DNA from: Flavobacterium psychrolimnae
GTDB lineage: Bacteria; Bacteroidota; Bacteroidia; Flavobacteriales; Flavobacteriaceae
DNA: 64,000 nt
Assembly: GCF_003312425.1 (NCBI RefSeq)
Contig: NZ_QNUX01000004.1
Coordinates: forward strand, 1-64,000
Direction: 5' to 3'
Of this stretch, positions 59,953 through 64,000 are shown one piece after another (positions within the stretch are counted from its first letter, which is position 1; each line of letters starts with the position of its first letter). The notes below the pieces were generated by a model. That model was not told where the DNA came from, searched no databases, and saw only the letters and a program-made list of their open reading frames with translations. Made by a program: the position numbers and the translations under genes.

Positions 59953-62142
59953 TTATTTTTTAGCAATATCTTTTACTTTAATATCGGTTCCCAGTCTTTG
60001 CATGTATGCAATTAAGGCAACGATTTCTCTTTCGTTCATTGGAACAAATTTCTCTCCTCTGGCTTCGGCTTTTTTCTTGCTTTCGTCATAACTTTTCACA
60101 AAGTCAGGATCATTTTTCAGGCTTTCTTCAATTGCAACAGCTTGTTTTCTTAAATCATCTAAACCGCTTGCAATTTGAGCTTCAGTATAAGGAACTCCAA
60201 GCGTCACCATAGCTTGCATTTTCTTTTGAGTCAAAGAAACATCCATCGGTTTATTATCAAAAAGCCATTTGTAACCTGGCATAATAGATCCTGCAGATAT
60301 ACTTTGTGGATTCCAGAAGTGGTTAAAATGCCAATTGTCATTATATTTTGCTCCAACTCTTAATAAATCCGGGCCTGTACGTTTTGATCCCCAAAGAAAT
60401 GGATGGTCGTAAACGAATTCACCAGCTTTAGATTGTGGTCCATAACGTTCTACTTCACTACGGAAAGGACGAACTGACTGAGAGTGACATCCTACACAAC
60501 CTTCACGGATGTATAAATCACGTCCTTCTAATTCTAGTGGAGAATACGGTTTGACACTGGCAATGGTTGGAATATTAGATTTAACCATAATTGTAGGAAC
60601 AATTTGGATAACACCTCCAATTAAAATAGCAACAGTTGCCAAAATCGTTAATTGAATAGGTTTTCTTTCTAACCAAGGGTGAAATTTTTCTCCTTTTACT
60701 CTACCTGCACTAATTTTTACTAACTCAGGAGCTTCTGCTAATTCGTCTTCAATTTTAGAACCTAATCGAACCGTCTGAATTACATTGTATACTAAGGTGA
60801 ACATTCCAATTAAATAAAGGGTTCCACCAATAGCTCTCATCCAATACATTGGCATAATTTGAGTTACTGTTTCCAGGAAATTACCATAAGTCAAAGTTCC
60901 GTCCGGATTAAATTGTTTCCACATAGATGCTTGTAAAAAGCCCGCAACATACATTGGAATGGTATATAATATGATTCCTAAAGTACCAATCCAAAAGTGG
61001 AAATTAGCTAATTTAAGAGAGTACAAACTACTTTTAGTCATTCTAGGAACCAACCAATAAATCATACCAAAAGCCATGAATCCGTTCCAAGCCAATGCAC
61101 CTACGTGAACGTGAGCAATAATCCAATCCGTGTAATGCGCAATAGCATTTACATTTTTCAAGGATAACATTGGGCCTTCAAAAGTGGCCATTCCGTAACC
61201 GGTAATTGCTACTACGAAGAATTTTAAAACAGGTTCCACACGTACTTTATCCCAAACCCCTCTCAAGGTTAATAATCCATTTATCATTCCACCCCAAGAT
61301 GGAGCAATCAACATAATAGAGAAAGCAACTCCTAAATTTTGCGCCCAGTTAGGCAAAGCAGAATATAATAAATGGTGCGGTCCTGCCCAGATGTAAATGA
61401 AAATCAACGACCAAAAGTGAACAATTGACAATCTATAAGAATATACCGGACGATTTGCCGCTTTTGGAACAAAATAATACATCAATCCTAAAAAAGGTGT
61501 AGTCAAGAAAAACGCAACCGCATTATGACCGTACCACCATTGTACCAAAGCATCTTGAACCCCTGCGTAAACAGAATAACTTTTCATTCCGGAAACCGGT
61601 AACGCCAAACTATTGAAAATATGCAAAACCGCAACCGTTACGAATGTCGCCAAGTAAAACCAGATTGCAACATACAAATGGCGCTCTCTACGTTTTAAAA
61701 TTGTTCCAATCATATTGATACCAAAAACAACCCAAATCAATGCAATCGCAATATCTATTGGCCATTCCAATTCGGCATATTCCTTAGAGGTACTGTATCC
61801 AAGTGGCAATGAAATAGCGGCCGCTACGATTATTAATTGCCAGCCCCAGAAATTAAGATTACTCAAAAAATCACTGAACATTCTGGCTTTCAACAAGCGC
61901 TGCAATGAATAATAAATACCCGCAAACATTGCGTTCCCTACAAAGGCAAAAATAACCGCATTGGTGTGTAAAGGTCTTAATCGACCGTAACTCAACCACG
62001 AAATCCCATCGGTAATATTTGGAAAAAGAAACATAAAGGCCAATGTAAGTCCTACTAACATTCCTACTACTCCAAAAACAATGGTCGCGTAAATGAAGTT
62101 TTTTACAATTTTGTTATCATAATAAAACTGCTGCATTTCCAT
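59953..62142 (-). CDS. ccoNO: Fused cbb3 oxidase subunits I and II (CcoN-CcoO)
   Basis: The 729-residue protein joins CcoN (about 1-480, twelve membrane segments) and CcoO (about 500-729). In CcoN the haem-copper ligands are visible, including His in WWYGHNAVAFFLT and HH in GPHHLLY, and IIAHVHVGALAWNGF with further His. CcoO carries one CxxCH (CVGCHSQSVRPF, about C549-H553). It is the high-affinity terminal oxidase catalytic core. Fusion of N and O is usual in Bacteroidetes. An ATG two codons later (62136) is an alternative start. Confidence 0.95.
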   Translation of the reverse strand: MEMQQFYYDNKIVKNFIYATIVFGVVGMLVGLTLAFMFLFPNITDGISWLSYGRLRPLHTNAVIFAFVGNAMFAGIYYSLQRLLKARMFSDFLSNLNFWGWQLIIVAAAISLPLGYSTSKEYAELEWPIDIAIALIWVVFGINMIGTILKRRERHLYVAIWFYLATFVTVAVLHIFNSLALPVSGMKSYSVYAGVQDALVQWWYGHNAVAFFLTTPFLGLMYYFVPKAANRPVYSYRLSIVHFWSLIFIYIWAGPHHLLYSALPNWAQNLGVAFSIMLIAPSWGGMINGLLTLRGVWDKVRVEPVLKFFVVAITGYGMATFEGPMLSLKNVNAIAHYTDWIIAHVHVGALAWNGFMAFGMIYWLVPRMTKSSLYSLKLANFHFWIGTLGIILYTIPMYVAGFLQASMWKQFNPDGTLTYGNFLETVTQIMPMYWMRAIGGTLYLIGMFTLVYNVIQTVRLGSKIEDELAEAPELVKISAGRVKGEKFHPWLERKPIQLTILATVAILIGGVIQIVPTIMVKSNIPTIASVKPYSPLELEGRDLYIREGCVGCHSQSVRPFRSEVERYGPQSKAGEFVYDHPFLWGSKRTGPDLLRVGAKYNDNWHFNHFWNPQSISAGSIMPGYKWLFDNKPMDVSLTQKKMQAMVTLGVPYTEAQIASGLDDLRKQAVAIEESLKNDPDFVKSYDESKKKAEARGEKFVPMNEREIVALIAYMQRLGTDIKVKDIAKK

Positions 62143-62191
62143 AAATAAAAAAATTAAATGATTGAAAAATTTAAAAAATTACTGTTGAATA

Positions 62192-62383
62192 TCACAAAGT
62201 CTCCTGGCTTTCGATGTTTGACTTCTCAACTTTGGGCTGAATTAGCTCGTCGTCAAATAGCATTCTGACTGACGGAGTATAATCATCGTCATATTGACCC
62301 GTCTTTACTGCCCGTATAAAAGCAATAAAGAAACCAATGGCGACTATTATACTGATGGAGATTAATAAATAAATGACACTCAT
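62192..62383 (-). CDS. ccoS: cbb3 oxidase maturation protein CcoS
   Basis: The 63-residue protein has one membrane segment (MSVIYLLISISIIVAIGFFIAFIRAV) followed by the conserved GQYDDDYTPSVRMLFDDE segment of CcoS. CcoS is needed for insertion of haem b and copper in the catalytic subunit. It is the first gene of the transcript that starts near 62396 and is 50 nt upstream of ccoNO. Confidence 0.93.
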   Translation of the reverse strand: MSVIYLLISISIIVAIGFFIAFIRAVKTGQYDDDYTPSVRMLFDDELIQPKVEKSNIESQETL

Positions 62384-62400
62384 ACCTTAATTTGTGTTAA

Positions 62401-62444
62401 CAAAGTTAGTTTTACGTTTCCAAGTAAAACATGACAATTATCAT
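62401..62444 (-). promoter_or_regulatory. ccoS-ccoNO promoter with Crp/Fnr-type palindrome
   Basis: On the minus strand the -7 box is TAACTTTG (62408-62401, exact TANNTTTG). The site ATGATAATTGTCAT (62444-62431) is centred 36.5 bp from the end of the box, about -41.5 from the likely start. This is the same spacing as at hemN. The promoter lies between ccoI and ccoS, so the oxidase structural genes can be transcribed without ccoI. Confidence 0.75.
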
Positions 62445-62497
62445 ACTTATTACTTTTGTTAAATATATGTGAAGAAAAAACTAAATCGTACTCCATT

Positions 62498-64000
62498 CTA
62501 TTTATTCCGAGCATAATAACTACTCATCACTGTTACAAAACTTACAATGGTTATTGTACTCAACGGCATAATGATAGCTGCAACCAAAGGCAATAAATTC
62601 CCGGTTATAGCAAATGATAATCCAACCACATTGTACAATAAGGAAAGTCCAAAACTCATTTTGATGGTGGTAATAGAGTTCTTAGACAACTTCAAGAAAT
62701 AATTCAATTTTTGAAATTCGCTGGCATCCAAAATAGCGTCACAAGCCGGTGAAAAAACATTCACATTTTCAGAAATTGAAATCCCTACATTGCTTTGTGC
62801 CAAAGCTCCGGCATCATTCAATCCATCGCCTACCATCATCACATTTTTGCCTTGTTCCTGTAAGTTTTTAATAAATTCTAATTTCTGTTCCGGTTTCTGA
62901 TTGAAAATCAATTCCGTGCCTTTCGGCAAAAGTTGTTCAAGAATAGCGCGTTCGCCTTCATTGTCACCTGATAAAACCTTGATTTGATAGTTAGTGCTTA
63001 AGTTCCTGAAAAGCGCTTCCAATCCTTCTCTGTATTGATTGTTAAAAACGAATTTTCCGTAATAAACAGTATTGATCTTAATATGAACCGATGTTTGTTG
63101 AACGTTTTTTTCTTCGATTTTTTCAACAAAATCGGCAGAACCTATCTGGATTTGGTGACCAAAAATCTGGGCTTGAATTCCTTTTCCGGTGATTTCTTCA
63201 AAATGATCTACTTTTACCTTTTTGGCTTCATTTCCTGATTTACTTTGCAAAATTGGAATAGGCAAATAATCATATAGCATTCGGCTTAACGGATGATTAG
63301 ATGCGCGAAGTACATTCTTTACCAGCAATAAATTCTCATCGGAAAGAACGGTTCCTTCATAAGAAATATTCGATTTTTTATTGGTCGTAATCGTTCCTGT
63401 TTTATCAAAAACTATCGTATCCACTTTTGCTAATTGTTCAATAACCAAAGCATTTTTGAGATAGAATTTCTGTTTTCCTAATATTCGCAATACATTCCCA
63501 AAAGTGAATGGTGCCGTCAATGCCAAAGCACAAGGACAAGCAACGATAAGCACTGCTGTAAACACATTGAAGGCAGTATTGGCATCTATAAAGATCCAAT
63601 AGCCAAATCCTGCAAAAGCAATCAGTAATAAAATAGGTGTAAAATAACGGCTAATGCTATCGGTAATCGTTTTGTGTTTTTGCTCTACATTTTTTTGGAA
63701 CACATCATTGCTCCATAATTGCGTCAGATAACTTTGGGAAACAGAATGTAAAACTTCCATTTCAATTACTTTTCCTATTTGTTTTCCTCCTGCAAAAACT
63801 TTGTCTCCAGATTGTTTCGTAATAGGAATTGCTTCTCCGGTAACAAAACTATAATCGATTTCTGCCTTTTCAGAAATTAGAATCCCATCAACGGGAATCA
63901 GTTCTTGGTTTCTGATGAGTAATCGATCGCCTTTTTCAACTTCGTAAATTGCCACACTTTCCTCTGATAAATCCGAATTGATTTTGGTAATCGCTATTGG
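62498..64000 (-). CDS. ccoI: Copper-translocating P-type ATPase CcoI (FixI), partial at the right edge
   Basis: Five hundred codons are visible; the 5' part lies beyond 64000, and the frame is open to the edge (an in-frame GTG at 63955 is not the true start). P1B-ATPase motifs: FVTGEAIP (actuator), ACPCALALTAP with the Cys-Pro-Cys copper site, VFDKTGTIT with the phosphorylated Asp, GDGLNDAGAL, then two C-terminal membrane segments. It supplies copper for cbb3 assembly. The missing part should hold the metal-binding and first membrane segments. Confidence 0.93.
   Translation of the reverse strand, partial: PIAITKINSDLSEESVAIYEVEKGDRLLIRNQELIPVDGILISEKAEIDYSFVTGEAIPITKQSGDKVFAGGKQIGKVIEMEVLHSVSQSYLTQLWSNDVFQKNVEQKHKTITDSISRYFTPILLLIAFAGFGYWIFIDANTAFNVFTAVLIVACPCALALTAPFTFGNVLRILGKQKFYLKNALVIEQLAKVDTIVFDKTGTITTNKKSNISYEGTVLSDENLLLVKNVLRASNHPLSRMLYDYLPIPILQSKSGNEAKKVKVDHFEEITGKGIQAQIFGHQIQIGSADFVEKIEEKNVQQTSVHIKINTVYYGKFVFNNQYREGLEALFRNLSTNYQIKVLSGDNEGERAILEQLLPKGTELIFNQKPEQKLEFIKNLQEQGKNVMMVGDGLNDAGALAQSNVGISISENVNVFSPACDAILDASEFQKLNYFLKLSKNSITTIKMSFGLSLLYNVVGLSFAITGNLLPLVAAIIMPLSTITIVSFVTVMSSYYARNK

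Noticed and set aside
1..64000. tRNA, rRNA, CRISPR, toxin-antitoxin or restriction genes
   Set aside because: No sequence with tRNA arm patterns, regular repeat-spacer structure or recognisable defence proteins was found on either strand by eye; a covariance or profile search could still find short RNAs.

Overview
The window reads as chromosomal DNA of a Flavobacterium-like member of the Bacteroidetes. The sequence is AT-rich, translation starts lack strong Shine-Dalgarno motifs, and many promoters fit the Bacteroidetes pattern TTTG-N17-20-TANNTTTG. Typical lineage markers include DUF4494, a fused CcoN-CcoO oxidase subunit, and the order rsfS-ftsH-LUD protein-cdsA-psd. I found no tRNA, rRNA, CRISPR array or prophage. 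The only mobile-element trace is a tandem-repeat end at the left edge, next to what looks like a truncated gene.

Layout. 1-3.9 kb: IS-like repeats, a truncated small gene, a lipoprotein, an acetyltransferase, a DUF4494 protein, and a TetR/nitroreductase pair. 4.3-9.0 kb: a tetR-tolC-emrA-emrB type drug-efflux operon with tandem operators on its promoter. 9-20 kb: metabolism and envelope genes (YaaA, GNAT, FAD amine-oxidase-like, SulP transporter, exported adenosine deaminase, exported DUF5117-type metalloprotease, PhoD-like phosphatase, NlpC/P60). 20-29.6 kb: RluD and a PASTA protein divergent from Ddl, then DUF421, CoaD, PhnA, a DEAD-box helicase, an M14 carboxypeptidase, and a tightly divergent Nudix/PyrE pair. 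30-35 kb: a three-gene C39-peptidase ABC exporter, HlyD and TolC operon, with no visible substrate peptide. 35-41.6 kb: BirA, RsfS, FtsH, LUD, CdsA, Psd, acyl-CoA-binding protein and a lipoprotein superoxide dismutase. 41.7-45.4 kb: two exported GH13 amylases. 45.7-53.4 kb: an OstA/LptA-like protein, a class III aminotransferase, a TPR protein, AroE and a DUF349 protein. 53.6-64 kb: two unknown membrane-associated proteins, HemN, and a complete cbb3 oxidase module (SafE-like, FixH, CcoG, CcoP, CcoQ, CcoNO, CcoS, CcoI), whose CcoI runs off the right edge.

Regulation visible in the sequence. Two ATGAYAATTATCAT palindromes of Crp/Fnr type lie upstream of hemN and of ccoS-ccoNO. Both are at exactly the same distance (36.5 bp) from the -7 box, which suggests one oxygen-responsive regulator for both units. 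Matches to TANNTTTG also decide several start codons: the first efflux TetR probably starts at a TTG inside its longest open frame, and pyrE appears to be leaderless.

The most interesting non-coding signal is a roughly 80-bp intergenic repeat present three times (21.88, 48.77 and 51.24 kb). Its central hairpin keeps its pairing while the stem sequence changes. Most of the rest is ordinary flavobacterial core genome. I do not see a clear new defence or biosynthetic system. The orphan C39-ABC exporter is the best candidate for an unexplored function.
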